A DNA stretch of 32,331 nucleotides from Clostridia bacterium (GCA_017646005.1 JAGCNJ010000014.1:1-32331), one strand, 5' to 3'; shown: positions 1 to 8,195, counted from the first letter of the stretch. The notes: generated from the letters alone by a model not told the origin. Program-made: numbers and translations.

Positions 1-644
1 GCCTGCCGGACGGAGATAAGGAGATAGCGGTGTATTTCCCGTGGTCGTTTGCCGGAAGTCTTTTAAGCCTTACGCTTGATGATGGTGCAACACTTGCTCC
101 CGTAAAGAATGAAAAAATCTTGCTTATGTACGGCGACTCAATAACCCACGGCTACGATGCGCTTCATCCGATAAACTCATATAGCACACGCTTTGCTGAT
201 AAGCTCGGATACACCCAGTATAACAAAGCAATAGGTGGAGAGATATACGTTCTGGGACTTGCCGGTATGAGGCAGGATTTTACTCCTGATTTAATAACAG
301 TTGCATATGGCTCAAACGATTGGAGCCATTGTGATGCAGAGACATTTGACAGTAATTGCTCGCAATTTTTCAAGTCTCTTGTAAGAAATTATCCAAATAC
401 CCCGATATGTGTAATTGCTCCGATCTGGCGCAAGGACGAAAATGAGAAAAAAAGCTTTGGTGAATTTACATCGGTTGTCGATCACATAAAAGATATCGTG
501 AAGAAGTATCCGCAGATAACACTGATAAACGGCTATGACCTTGTGCCTCATGACGAAAAATTCTTTGCCGATTTAAGGCTTCATCCTAATGATAAGGGCT
601 TTGAGCATTACGCTGAAAAAATATATAATATGGTAAGGGAGTAA
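1..644 (+). CDS. SGNH/GDSL-type hydrolase, 5' end outside window
   Basis: Esterase-type hydrolase of the SGNH superfamily, probably a deacetylase acting on a carbohydrate or lipid substrate. The reading frame is open from base 3 leftwards with no stop, so the GTG at 30 is not the start and the N-terminal part lies outside the window. Visible residues begin in what resembles the end of a small beta-sandwich domain (YFPWSFAGSLLSL), as in SGNH proteins with an N-terminal jelly roll. Then come block I GDSITHG (Ser codon 138-140), block III AYGSNDW and block V with DLRLHP (Asp codon 570-572, His codon 582-584), so the catalytic triad is intact. The stop lies 4 bases before the nitrilase-GDPD gene, which indicates co-transcription. 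Whether there is a signal peptide cannot be seen. The substrate is unknown. Confidence 0.88.
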   Translation, partial: LPDGDKEIAVYFPWSFAGSLLSLTLDDGATLAPVKNEKILLMYGDSITHGYDALHPINSYSTRFADKLGYTQYNKAIGGEIYVLGLAGMRQDFTPDLITVAYGSNDWSHCDAETFDSNCSQFFKSLVRNYPNTPICVIAPIWRKDENEKKSFGEFTSVVDHIKDIVKKYPQITLINGYDLVPHDEKFFADLRLHPNDKGFEHYAEKIYNMVRE

Positions 645-648
645 AATC

Positions 649-2244
649 ATGAAAATCAATATAATTCAAGTTCCGTATACAATGGATAACGGCGCTTGCG
701 AAGAAAATTTTAATAAAAAGCTTGATTACTTAAATGAGTGCGATGAAAGCGCAGACGTTATCGTTTTGCCCGAATACAGCGACGTACCTTATGCCGCAGC
801 AGAAAAGGAAGAAAATTTTAATGTACATAACACAAATATAGGAAGATTGCTTGATGCGGTAAAGAAAACGGCGGTCAGATGCAATGCTCTCGTGTTTGTA
901 AACGCGCTTTGCAATACCGAAAACGGATACCGCAATACGACCTACGCATACGGTCGTGACGGAGAGCTTGTCGGTAAATATTATAAACGCCATCTGCCGC
1001 CGTCTGAGCTTAATACACTTAAGCTTGACCATAGCTATATAGACAGCTTTTCCGAACCGTATGTGCTCGAATATGACGGAGTGCGCTATGCTTTTCTTAC
1101 CTGTTACGATTTTTACTTCTACGAAGCATTCCCGACAATAGCGCGTAAGAACGTCGATATAATAATAGGCTGCTCACTTCAGAGAAGCGACAGCCATAGC
1201 GCACTTGAAATAATCGGACGTTTCCTTTCGTATAATACGAACGCATACCTTGTCCGCTCATCGGTAAGCCTCGGAGAAAACATCACCCTTGCAGGCTCAA
1301 GCATGGTAGTCGCACCAAACGGAGATATGCTTCTTAATATGAAAAGTAGGGTAGGAATAGAGTCTGTGGAAATAGACCCGCACGCAAAGTATTATAAGCC
1401 TGCAGGCTTTGGAGGAAATGCGGCGGCGCACTACGAGTATATCGAATTTGGAAGACGCCCCTGGAATTACAGACCTGCAGGAAGCGCTATAGTACAAAAT
1501 AATAACGATATGCCGTATCCACGCATTTGTGCTCACCGTGGATTTTCAAGCGTAGCTCCTGAAAACAGTATGCCTGCATTCGGTGCTGCTGTAGCACTCG
1601 GAGCGCAGGAAATAGAGTTTGACTTGTGGCAAACCAAGGACGGAGAGATCGTATCCTGCCACGACGATACGCTTGACAGAGTAAGCGACGGAACAGGCAA
1701 GATTTATAATTATACCTATGACGAACTAAAAAAACTTGACTTCGGAATCAAATTCGGAGAAAAGTATAAAGGAATGCGTATCACAAAATTTGAGGATATA
1801 CTTAAGAAATTTTCCTGCCACGTCATAATGAATATTCATGTAAAGACTGTTCGTGACGATTATAACACGGAGGCTATGAAAAAGATCGTTTCGCTCATCC
1901 GTAAATACGATTGCGAAAAATACGTCTACTTCATGATAGTACACGACGGAGTCATTAAAAAGTTTATGGACTATGCTCCTGATATTCCCGTGTGTGTAGG
2001 GCATCTCGGTGAGCGTCCGTATGAGATAGTAGAACGTGCGATAGATCTTGGCGCAAAGAAGGTTCAGCTTTTCAAGCCTTACTTTGATGCAGATACAGTT
2101 AAGAAAGCGCATGAAAACGGTATTCTGTGTAATGTGTTCTTTGCAGATGCCCCCGATGAGGCAAGAAAATATCTTGAAATGGGGATAGATACTATACTTA
2201 CAAACGAGTATAATCTGGTGTCTCAAATATTGACAAATGAGTAA
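649..2244 (+). CDS. Nitrilase-superfamily amidohydrolase fused to glycerophosphodiester phosphodiesterase
   Basis: Two enzymes in one 531-residue chain. Residues 1-270 are a carbon-nitrogen hydrolase domain with the Glu-Lys-Cys triad: E42 in LPEYSD, K113 in YYKRHL and C152 in LTCYDFYF. Residues 290-531 are a TIM-barrel GDPD domain: H296 and R297 in CAHRGF, E323 and D325 in EIEFDLW, H338 in SCHDDTLDR, and a C-terminal TILTNEYN. The Glu that usually follows the beta-strand after these motifs (typical NIEIK) is His397 here (NIHVK). There is no signal peptide, so it is cytoplasmic. The start has an AGGGAG ribosome binding site 7 bases upstream and lies 4 bases after the SGNH gene. By family, the GDPD half would split glycerophosphodiesters into glycerol phosphate plus alcohol and the nitrilase half would cleave an amide. 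The true substrate is unknown; the fusion suggests one molecule carrying both bonds. Confidence 0.9.
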   Translation: MKINIIQVPYTMDNGACEENFNKKLDYLNECDESADVIVLPEYSDVPYAAAEKEENFNVHNTNIGRLLDAVKKTAVRCNALVFVNALCNTENGYRNTTYAYGRDGELVGKYYKRHLPPSELNTLKLDHSYIDSFSEPYVLEYDGVRYAFLTCYDFYFYEAFPTIARKNVDIIIGCSLQRSDSHSALEIIGRFLSYNTNAYLVRSSVSLGENITLAGSSMVVAPNGDMLLNMKSRVGIESVEIDPHAKYYKPAGFGGNAAAHYEYIEFGRRPWNYRPAGSAIVQNNNDMPYPRICAHRGFSSVAPENSMPAFGAAVALGAQEIEFDLWQTKDGEIVSCHDDTLDRVSDGTGKIYNYTYDELKKLDFGIKFGEKYKGMRITKFEDILKKFSCHVIMNIHVKTVRDDYNTEAMKKIVSLIRKYDCEKYVYFMIVHDGVIKKFMDYAPDIPVCVGHLGERPYEIVERAIDLGAKKVQLFKPYFDADTVKKAHENGILCNVFFADAPDEARKYLEMGIDTILTNEYNLVSQILTNE

Positions 2245-2258
2245 AATGATAGTATAAT
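2230..2258 (+). promoter_or_regulatory. Sigma-A promoter for the glycerol-1-phosphate dehydrogenase gene
   Basis: Perfect consensus: TTGACA at 2230-2235, 17-base spacer, TATAAT at 2253-2258. The -35 box and part of the spacer lie inside the last codons of the nitrilase-GDPD gene, which ends at 2244. Transcription should begin near 2265, giving a leader of about 30 bases. Confidence 0.85.
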
Positions 2259-2294
2259 AAATGTATATTGTGTAAAACTCAAAAGGGGAAAAAT

Positions 2295-3548
2295 ATGTCA
2301 AACGTGATGGAAATAATCAGGTCGTTCAGCAAAACGTGTCCGTGCGGCGTAAAGCATGAAACGACGGTAGGTGACGTGAGAATAGCATCGGGACTTGTAA
2401 ATTCTGTCGGTGCAATATTAAGAGAAAACTCTTTTTCAGATAACATTCTTCTCGTTGCCGATAAGGATACTCTTAAGGCATCAGAGGGAATAGTCGAAAG
2501 TCTTAAGGGCTTTAATATTTCATACAAGATCTACGACGAGATACGCGTTGCCGAAATGAAGCACGTGGACGAGCTTGAAAAGATGATAAAGGATAAGGAT
2601 ATATCGGTGCTTTCTGTAGGTACAGGCTCGGTAAACGATCCGTGCAGACTTGCCTGCGCAAGAGCAGATAAGAAGCTGGCGATATTCGCAACAGCCCCCT
2701 CAATGGACGGCTTTGCATCCTATAGCTCACCGATAGTCGATAACGGCTTCAAGGCAAGCTATCCCGCAAAAAGCCCTGAGGTGATCATCGGAGACACAAA
2801 GATACTTGCAAATTCTCCTACATACCTCAAATCGGCGGGCTTCGGTGATATGATTGCAAAATACGTAGCACTCATAGACTGGCAGATATCGCATCTTCTC
2901 ATCGGAGAGTACTATTGCGAGCGTGTTGCAAAGCTTACACGTGATGCGCTTGATACGCTTGTGGAGATGGCAGATAAGGTCACGGTCAATGACGAGGAAA
3001 CCGCAGGAAAGATATTTGAATCTCTCCTTATGACAGGTATTGGTATGAGCTTTACGCAAAACTCCCGCCCTGCAAGCGGATGTGAGCATATAATCAGCCA
3101 CTTGCTTGAATGTGTTGAGCTTCGCGACGGTATAATTCCTAACTTCCACGGCGAGGATATCGGCGTGTGCACACTTGAAATGTTAAAGCTTTATGGGGAG
3201 CTTGCGAAGCGTGAAGGCATAACAGCAAAGCGCGAAAACATCGATTGGGAGGACGTGTATTCATTCTATGGGGAAATGGCGGATGATGTAAGAAAGCTTA
3301 ATAATCCGACTATAACAGATAAGGTTGATCCCGTAGCGCTTGAAGAAAACTGGCAGAAAATACGCGATATTATCAACAGCGTGCCATCGTATGAGGAATG
3401 TAAGGCGGCAATGATAAAAGCGGGCTGTAAGATAACGGTATCAGATATAGGCAAGGACGAAAAGCTGTTTTCGGACTGTGTAAAATATTCGCCCTATATG
3501 AGATATCGACTCACGCTCTTAAGACTTCTTACGATGATAGAAATGTAA
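2295..3548 (+). CDS. egsA: sn-Glycerol-1-phosphate dehydrogenase (AraM/EgsA family)
   Basis: Cytoplasmic NAD(P)-dependent dehydrogenase interconverting sn-glycerol 1-phosphate and dihydroxyacetone phosphate, of the iron-containing alcohol dehydrogenase fold. The 417 residues carry an N-terminal nucleotide-binding half with VGTGSVND (about 108-115) and TAPSMDGFAS (about 133-142), then a helical metal-binding half. Likely metal ligands are D185 (GFGDMIAKY), H265 (CEHIISH) and H285 (NFHGED). The ATG at 2295 was chosen because AAGGGG lies just upstream and the upstream in-frame TTG at 2268 coincides with the predicted transcript start. It follows the GDPD gene and has its own promoter in that gene's end. 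In Bacillus the homologue AraM makes glycerol 1-phosphate; here, beside a GDPD, catabolic use is equally plausible (inference). Confidence 0.9.
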   Translation: MSNVMEIIRSFSKTCPCGVKHETTVGDVRIASGLVNSVGAILRENSFSDNILLVADKDTLKASEGIVESLKGFNISYKIYDEIRVAEMKHVDELEKMIKDKDISVLSVGTGSVNDPCRLACARADKKLAIFATAPSMDGFASYSSPIVDNGFKASYPAKSPEVIIGDTKILANSPTYLKSAGFGDMIAKYVALIDWQISHLLIGEYYCERVAKLTRDALDTLVEMADKVTVNDEETAGKIFESLLMTGIGMSFTQNSRPASGCEHIISHLLECVELRDGIIPNFHGEDIGVCTLEMLKLYGELAKREGITAKRENIDWEDVYSFYGEMADDVRKLNNPTITDKVDPVALEENWQKIRDIINSVPSYEECKAAMIKAGCKITVSDIGKDEKLFSDCVKYSPYMRYRLTLLRLLTMIEM

Positions 3549-3553
3549 AAAAC

Positions 3554-3586
3554 AAACGGCGCACCAAAATGCGCCGTTTATTTTTA
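3554..3586. terminator. Bidirectional rho-independent terminator
   Basis: A perfect 10-base stem (AAACGGCGCA at 3554-3563, TGCGCCGTTT at 3570-3579) with a CCAAAA loop, followed by ATTTTTATT on the plus strand and by TTTGTTTTTT on the minus strand. It lies between convergent genes, 5 bases after the dehydrogenase stop and 7 bases after the minus-strand stop at 3587, so it can serve both. Confidence 0.9.
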
Positions 3587-4228
3587 TTAAAATCTCGGAT
3601 TAATGTGAGCGTACTGACTTAATGGCTTGGTTGGCATTTCCTTGATAAGCGTGTGACCGCAGCCTCTGCATATATGGTTTGTGATAACGTTCTGATCTGC
3701 GCATACCGGGCAGGGAAGCGTTTTGTCATCCTTTGTAGGCAGAATCGTAACAAATTCGCTGCCGCAGATATGAAATACCTTTTCTCCCGGTACGTATACG
3801 CGCTGAATGTGAGAAAAGCTTACCGAATACGGGCTTACCGAAAAAGCTTTGTGGGTAAAAAGCTTTCCGTCCGGGGCTTTGATATGGAGATAAATGTGAT
3901 TTACGTCAACGAGCCTGCGGGCGTTACTCTTGTCTGATGCTTTTGCCGCCTTGACGGTTACGTCTTCGATCGTACCGCAGTATGTAAAATCCTTAAGCCT
4001 TGCCGGAATATCGGTGAGAATGAAAGGCAGATATAAAATCACAACGGTGATGAATATTCCAAAGCCGATGTTTGAGCTCTTAAAGAGCCTGTTACGCATA
4101 ATTATAACGAAAGCAACAGCAATGATAAACAGGATAATGCAAAGATATAATCGTATCTTCTGCTTTATACGAGCTTTTTTGTCAAGGACTTCGATATCAT
4201 TCGGAAGATAAAGCTTTGTGGAAAACAC
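3587..4228 (-). CDS. Small membrane protein with C-terminal zinc ribbon, function unknown
   Basis: No family recognised. From the GTG start the protein has 213 residues: a short basic N-terminus, two hydrophobic helices at about 26-44 and 55-73, a soluble domain of about 100 residues, and a C-terminal four-cysteine motif CPVC (173-176) and CRGC (187-190) typical of a zinc ribbon. The GTG at 4228 is preferred over an in-frame ATG at 4306: GAGGTG overlaps the stop of the upstream gene and sits 6 bases before the GTG, whereas the ATG lies 68 bases inside that gene. It is the last gene of the five-gene minus-strand operon. It may be a membrane-bound accessory protein of the preceding enzymes; this is a guess from context only. 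Confidence 0.72.
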   Translation of the reverse strand: MFSTKLYLPNDIEVLDKKARIKQKIRLYLCIILFIIAVAFVIIMRNRLFKSSNIGFGIFITVVILYLPFILTDIPARLKDFTYCGTIEDVTVKAAKASDKSNARRLVDVNHIYLHIKAPDGKLFTHKAFSVSPYSVSFSHIQRVYVPGEKVFHICGSEFVTILPTKDDKTLPCPVCADQNVITNHICRGCGHTLIKEMPTKPLSQYAHINPRF

Positions 4229-4238
4229 AGTTATCACC

Positions 4239-5432
4239 TCATAGCTCAAGTAGGCGTACAATGGTATCTCGATTGATAGCGCTGTCAAGACTTTTTGTGA
4301 TATCAAGCCTTGTGCGCTTGCCGCTTATGCGGAGAATAAACCAACGAATCATCACGTAAATATAACCGATAGGAAGCAAAGCCTTGATTTTCTTTGCAGT
4401 CTTGAAATGAAGATAAACGTGATTGTTTAAGGTGGTTAAAAGATAGCCGAAGCGGGAGCTGGCGGCATCGGGCTTGTTTCTGTTTGCGTTAGATCTTGAA
4501 AAACGGTCGTGCTCGTTTTTCTGCCCCATATTTCCGACCGATAAGATATCCTCTATAAGCGTGCGTGCGGTCGAATCAGGAATATCCGATGCAAATGCGT
4601 ATTTCTTAAGACCTATGAATTCGCACGCACGTGTCAATGCCTTGGCAAGCGTATAAAGTCCGAGCTTTTCAAGCGTGTCTGCAAAAGCTTTGTCAAATTC
4701 GTCGTTTTCAAATCGGGAGACAAAGTGAGCCCAGTCAAAAAGATGGCGGAGCCCGATACCCTCGGTCTTTATATGACCTGTGGTGTGCAAAAGCAGTATA
4801 AGCCCGTGGAAATAATCGTTTGGAACGGGAATGTCGGTATTGGCATACTTTACACTTTCTGCAGTAGGAATAATTCCGTTATCAGAATAGAAAAGATTTA
4901 AGACAGTACCTGAACCTCTTTTTAAGTTGCCGATAGAATCGTGAAGCTCGATCCTGATACCGTTACGTGCAAGCGCGCTGTGATGTGTGCTTGCATTTTT
5001 TATAAAATGAAAGCCGTTTGAAATCAAAAGCGCCTCGGCAGCTTTTATATCATCACCTGCAAGCATAATATCAACGTCGCCGAGCGTACGTAAAAACTGC
5101 TTCTTATAGTACCTGTCCGAAGCAATGCCTTTTATTACAACGTGCTTTATATCGTTGTCGGTCAGAAGCTTACTTATAAAGTAGTGTGCTTCGTATATCT
5201 CAATGTTACGCTTTTGCGTAACGTCAGCGTATTTTCTGAGAGTCCTGTATGCAACGCCACTGTCTTTTTCAGATTCCCGTAAACTATCGGAAAAAGCAAG
5301 ACAAACGCCTTGCTTTATGCTTTCCTCAACAACTCCCCTGCGTTCTTGCTCGTCGCAGGGAAAGTCAAGTGAGTCAGTGAGACCAAACGGGCGTGAAAGT
5401 ACAGATAATAGCACCTGCTGTGAAGCTGTCAA
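4239..5432 (-). CDS. Nucleotidyltransferase family protein (NTP_transf_5-like)
   Basis: Resembles the uncharacterised nucleotidyltransferases often found with surface-polysaccharide genes. Key features, numbered from the TTG start: KGIASDRYY (about 101-109), then GDVDIM with D119 and D121 as the metal-binding pair, and a third acidic position E162 in IRIELHD. The rest is helical, with a basic C-terminus. I chose TTG at 5432 (397 residues) because AGAGGTG lies 6 bases upstream and the resulting N-terminus (TASQQVLLSVL) fits the family. An ATG at 5492 would overlap the HD gene by 47 bases without a ribosome binding site. It is the fourth gene of the operon, 13 bases after the HD gene. It would transfer a nucleotidyl group; the acceptor is unknown. 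Confidence 0.78.
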   Translation of the reverse strand: MTASQQVLLSVLSRPFGLTDSLDFPCDEQERRGVVEESIKQGVCLAFSDSLRESEKDSGVAYRTLRKYADVTQKRNIEIYEAHYFISKLLTDNDIKHVVIKGIASDRYYKKQFLRTLGDVDIMLAGDDIKAAEALLISNGFHFIKNASTHHSALARNGIRIELHDSIGNLKRGSGTVLNLFYSDNGIIPTAESVKYANTDIPVPNDYFHGLILLLHTTGHIKTEGIGLRHLFDWAHFVSRFENDEFDKAFADTLEKLGLYTLAKALTRACEFIGLKKYAFASDIPDSTARTLIEDILSVGNMGQKNEHDRFSRSNANRNKPDAASSRFGYLLTTLNNHVYLHFKTAKKIKALLPIGYIYVMIRWFILRISGKRTRLDITKSLDSAINRDTIVRLLEL

Positions 5433-5445
5433 CGGGTTCACCTCT

Positions 5446-6105
5446 TTACATAATGGATTGAGAGTTGATAATAAGCCTGAATCGGACATCAAGTTTTTCC
5501 GCAGCCTTTCTGCACATGACCATGCGGTTTAAGAATATCTCAAAATAATCCATAACAGGGCTTATTGACGTGTCGATCTCAAGCTCAAGGACTATTTCGG
5601 TGCGCTCATCATTTATAGTAAGACGCGAGCTTGTAACCGAGTAGTTAACTCTGTCGTGAATGTCGAAGGTTGAAAAATCGCGGTTGCGTACACGGCTGCG
5701 GCGCACGTCGCACTTGTCTGCGAGTATCAGCGCTGCGGCAACCTCGTTTACCGCAACACCCGTACCTTCGTCGTGATTTCCTATAGCGGTGACTATTGTA
5801 GCGACGTCCTCTGCTGGCATTTTAAGATGGTCGAGTATACGAAACGCCATGATAGCACCGCTTTGCGAATGATCAATACGGTTTATAAGATTGCCGATAT
5901 CGTGCATAAATCCTGCAATTTTTGCAAGCTCGATCGTGTGCTTGTCTGCGCCGAGCGTGGAAAGAATGTATTCAACATCGCTTGAAACCTTCGTAACGTG
6001 TGCAAAGCTGTGCTCGGTAAATCCGAGCGTAAGCAAGGACTTGTCCGCAAGTGTGATGTAAGTCCTTATATCCTTATTGTTTTTAATATCTTCAAAAGTT
6101 ACCAT
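5446..6105 (-). CDS. HD-domain phosphohydrolase
   Basis: A 219-residue cytoplasmic metal-dependent phosphohydrolase of the HD superfamily. Candidate metal ligands appear in order: H32/H36 (EHSFAHV), the H68-D69 pair (FMHDIGN), H79 (DHSQSG), H111-D112 (GNHDEG) and D130 (LADKCD). The HD core fills residues 20-140; the remaining 80 residues form a small unrecognised C-terminal domain with alternating strands. AGGAGA lies 5 bases before the ATG. It follows the phosphodiester glycosidase gene by 12 bases and precedes the nucleotidyltransferase by 13. Pairing of a nucleotidyltransferase with an HD hydrolase could mean opposing addition and removal of a nucleotide group, but no substrate can be deduced. 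Confidence 0.82.
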   Translation of the reverse strand: MVTFEDIKNNKDIRTYITLADKSLLTLGFTEHSFAHVTKVSSDVEYILSTLGADKHTIELAKIAGFMHDIGNLINRIDHSQSGAIMAFRILDHLKMPAEDVATIVTAIGNHDEGTGVAVNEVAAALILADKCDVRRSRVRNRDFSTFDIHDRVNYSVTSSRLTINDERTEIVLELEIDTSISPVMDYFEIFLNRMVMCRKAAEKLDVRFRLIINSQSIM

Positions 6106-6117
6106 AATTCTCCTGTT

Positions 6118-7119
6118 TTATCTTACAACAAATGCAGTCGGGATTTTTCTTTCTCCAACAGCTGAGCCGAGAGAGTTTATAAGCTCGCCCTCGTAAAAGA
6201 GCATAGACGAAGAGCCGCCGTCAAGGTTAGCTGCGTTTACCGCACCGTAATCCTCCATAATAGCCGCGATGTCGTTGTACGTAGCACCGAGACTGTGCGG
6301 CTGACGACCGTCAATTGCAAGCACGAGTATTGCACCGTCAGCGCGCTGACCGATAGCGGTGCGGGGATTAAGTCCGCTTCCCGAAATAGGGGTCACGGTC
6401 CCGTTTTTAACAAGAACAGGACCAAAGCTGCAAGCTTCTACAATGCCTGCATCAAGCGCTTGCTTGCCTGTGAAGCTTCCTACAATAAGCTTTTTGTTTT
6501 TGTCAAAGCCTACGGTCACGGGGCATTCCCAGGCGTAATCAGCAAGAAGCTCGCCATCCTTTATCGTAACGCCAAGGGGCATACCGCCGTTACCTGTGCC
6601 GAGATTGTCAAGAAATCCCCCGCCGTTAAATGCGGCAACAACGCCATCAGCATTTGCGAGATCGCGTAAGAAGAATCCCTCTCCCGTTTCGGAGAAAGTG
6701 TCGATGACCTGAATGGATACCCTTGTCGGATCGTCAATTATCATCATCTTTCCGCAATAAGTTTCTCCGTATACGTCCTCAATGGTGATGCCGGTGCCGT
6801 TATCCTCAGAGGCTTCTACCGAATCCTTTTGTAAAATGGTGATCTCAATTTCCTCGATCGAATCAATATAGGCGTTGTAAGCATCGGTGTTGCCCTTCAT
6901 CATAGCGTCGATTTCCTCATCCGAGAAAAACGCACGCGGTACAAATTTCATGGCACTCGTTTCCATAAGACTGCTGACCAAAAGCGTGCGCATAGTGTCG
7001 GATGGGCCCCTAAATACCGTCGAAACAGTGCAGATCACGAATATAAGCAAGCAAAGTATAAAAATCAAAATAGAAGTAAATATTCTTCCGATTATTCTGA
7101 CAGGCGTAAGCTTTTTCAT
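6118..7119 (-). CDS. Phosphodiester glycosidase family protein (NAGPA-like), membrane-anchored
   Basis: Related to the enzyme that uncovers phosphate diesters of N-acetylglucosamine; bacterial members are extracellular. Of 333 residues, about 10-32 form a membrane anchor or signal helix (ILIFILCLLIFVICTV), followed by a linker and then the domain with AAFNGGGF, MPLGVTIKDG, LNPRTAIGQ, LAIDGRQ and NLDGGSSS near the C-terminus, all family hallmarks. The start at 7119 has AAAAGGA upstream and lies 2 bases after the glycosyltransferase stop, while the longer frame to 7218 would run inside that gene. Position directly after a GT2-GtrA glycosyltransferase suggests a role in a surface glycan or teichoic-type polymer (inference). 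Confidence 0.88.
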   Translation of the reverse strand: MKKLTPVRIIGRIFTSILIFILCLLIFVICTVSTVFRGPSDTMRTLLVSSLMETSAMKFVPRAFFSDEEIDAMMKGNTDAYNAYIDSIEEIEITILQKDSVEASEDNGTGITIEDVYGETYCGKMMIIDDPTRVSIQVIDTFSETGEGFFLRDLANADGVVAAFNGGGFLDNLGTGNGGMPLGVTIKDGELLADYAWECPVTVGFDKNKKLIVGSFTGKQALDAGIVEACSFGPVLVKNGTVTPISGSGLNPRTAIGQRADGAILVLAIDGRQPHSLGATYNDIAAIMEDYGAVNAANLDGGSSSMLFYEGELINSLGSAVGERKIPTAFVVR

Positions 7120-7121
7120 AA

Positions 7122-8195
7122 TTATTTTTCCTTTTTGTTCTGCTTTTTTGCGAATACCCACGATCTCTGAATCCTGTAGCTGAAAAGCGCCAAGAAGCAG
7201 TCGGTTACAAAGTTGCATACCGTCATCATAATTTCAGCCTTAAAGAATTTAGATATAAATGCTGTGATCTCGGATGAAAGTAAGGTCTGCACAATGCAAA
7301 GCGCGTAATATTTAAGCGCAACGGGTAAGGTTGCACCGTCGTTTCCGAAAACGAATTTCTTGTTGGCAAAGAAATTAAATAGGGAAGAAAAGAAGCGCGA
7401 AATGAACTTGGAAACGTATATAAGCGCCTTGCGATCCCCGATCGGAAGCGTGAGCGTGAGAATCGTGAATAAGCCGTATTCAATAAGTGCCGATGCGACC
7501 GCCGAGCCGATGTAAGCAAATAATTGCTTGTATATCATAAGCGAATCTCGGATAGGATGGAAGTGCGTTCCGCTGTTGTTTTCAATGTATACCGTGTCAA
7601 TAACGACCTCTTTTATGCCAATGCCGTTGTCCTTGGTTGCTAAAAGCATATTCGTTTCGTATTCAAATCTTTCGCCCGATACCTTGATAAAAGCTGGAAT
7701 AGAGGAAAGTCCGAATGCGCGAAGCCCCGTCTGCGTGTCGCTTACCTTAACACCGCATAAAAAGCGCATAAAGAAAGCGGTGAGCTTGTTGCCGAATTTG
7801 CTCTTGGGCGGTACGTTCGGGGAATTGAAATCGCGTACACCGAGTACAAGCTTGTCGGGCTCGTCGACCAAAGCCTTGGCTACGTTGACCGTGTCCTTTG
7901 CGGTGTGCTGACCGTCGTCGTCAAGCGTGACGATACCCACGTCTCCCTTGGGGGCGGCAAGAAAATGCTCCATAGCAGTCTTTAGCGCGCGCCCCTTGCC
8001 GCGATTGATCTCGTGAGTCAGTACCTCGCAATCGAATTCGGCGGCAAGACGCTCGAATATGTAATTTTTGTCTTCCCGGCTGCCGTCGTTAACAATGATC
8101 ACTCGGTTGAAACCAAGCGAGCGGGAATGAGTAACAACGTCAAATATTTTTTCGTTCGGATTGAGAGTCGGAATAACGACCGTAACGTTAAGCAT
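7122..8195 (-). CDS. GT2 glycosyltransferase fused to GtrA membrane domain
   Basis: A 357-residue fusion. Residues 1-215 are a family 2 glycosyltransferase of the dolichyl-phosphate mannose synthase type: VVIPTLNPNE, IIVNDGSRED (34-43), and the catalytic DDDGQH (92-97). Residues 222-350 form a GtrA-like domain with four hydrophobic helices, including the FFANKKFVF signature (275-283) before helix 3. Such proteins are thought to make and flip a lipid-linked sugar, for example undecaprenyl-phosphate hexose, for later transfer outside. The start at 8195 has AGGGTG 6 bases upstream. It is the first gene of the five-gene operon, behind a clear promoter at 8237-8265. Separate GT2 and GtrA genes are the commoner arrangement. 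Confidence 0.9.
   Translation of the reverse strand: MLNVTVVIPTLNPNEKIFDVVTHSRSLGFNRVIIVNDGSREDKNYIFERLAAEFDCEVLTHEINRGKGRALKTAMEHFLAAPKGDVGIVTLDDDGQHTAKDTVNVAKALVDEPDKLVLGVRDFNSPNVPPKSKFGNKLTAFFMRFLCGVKVSDTQTGLRAFGLSSIPAFIKVSGERFEYETNMLLATKDNGIGIKEVVIDTVYIENNSGTHFHPIRDSLMIYKQLFAYIGSAVASALIEYGLFTILTLTLPIGDRKALIYVSKFISRFFSSLFNFFANKKFVFGNDGATLPVALKYYALCIVQTLLSSEITAFISKFFKAEIMMTVCNFVTDCFLALFSYRIQRSWVFAKKQNKKEK

Noticed and set aside
2268..2294. Upstream in-frame start of the glycerol-1-phosphate dehydrogenase gene
   Set aside because: It is a TTG at the predicted transcript start and would translate through the ribosome binding site; the ATG at 2295 fits the family.
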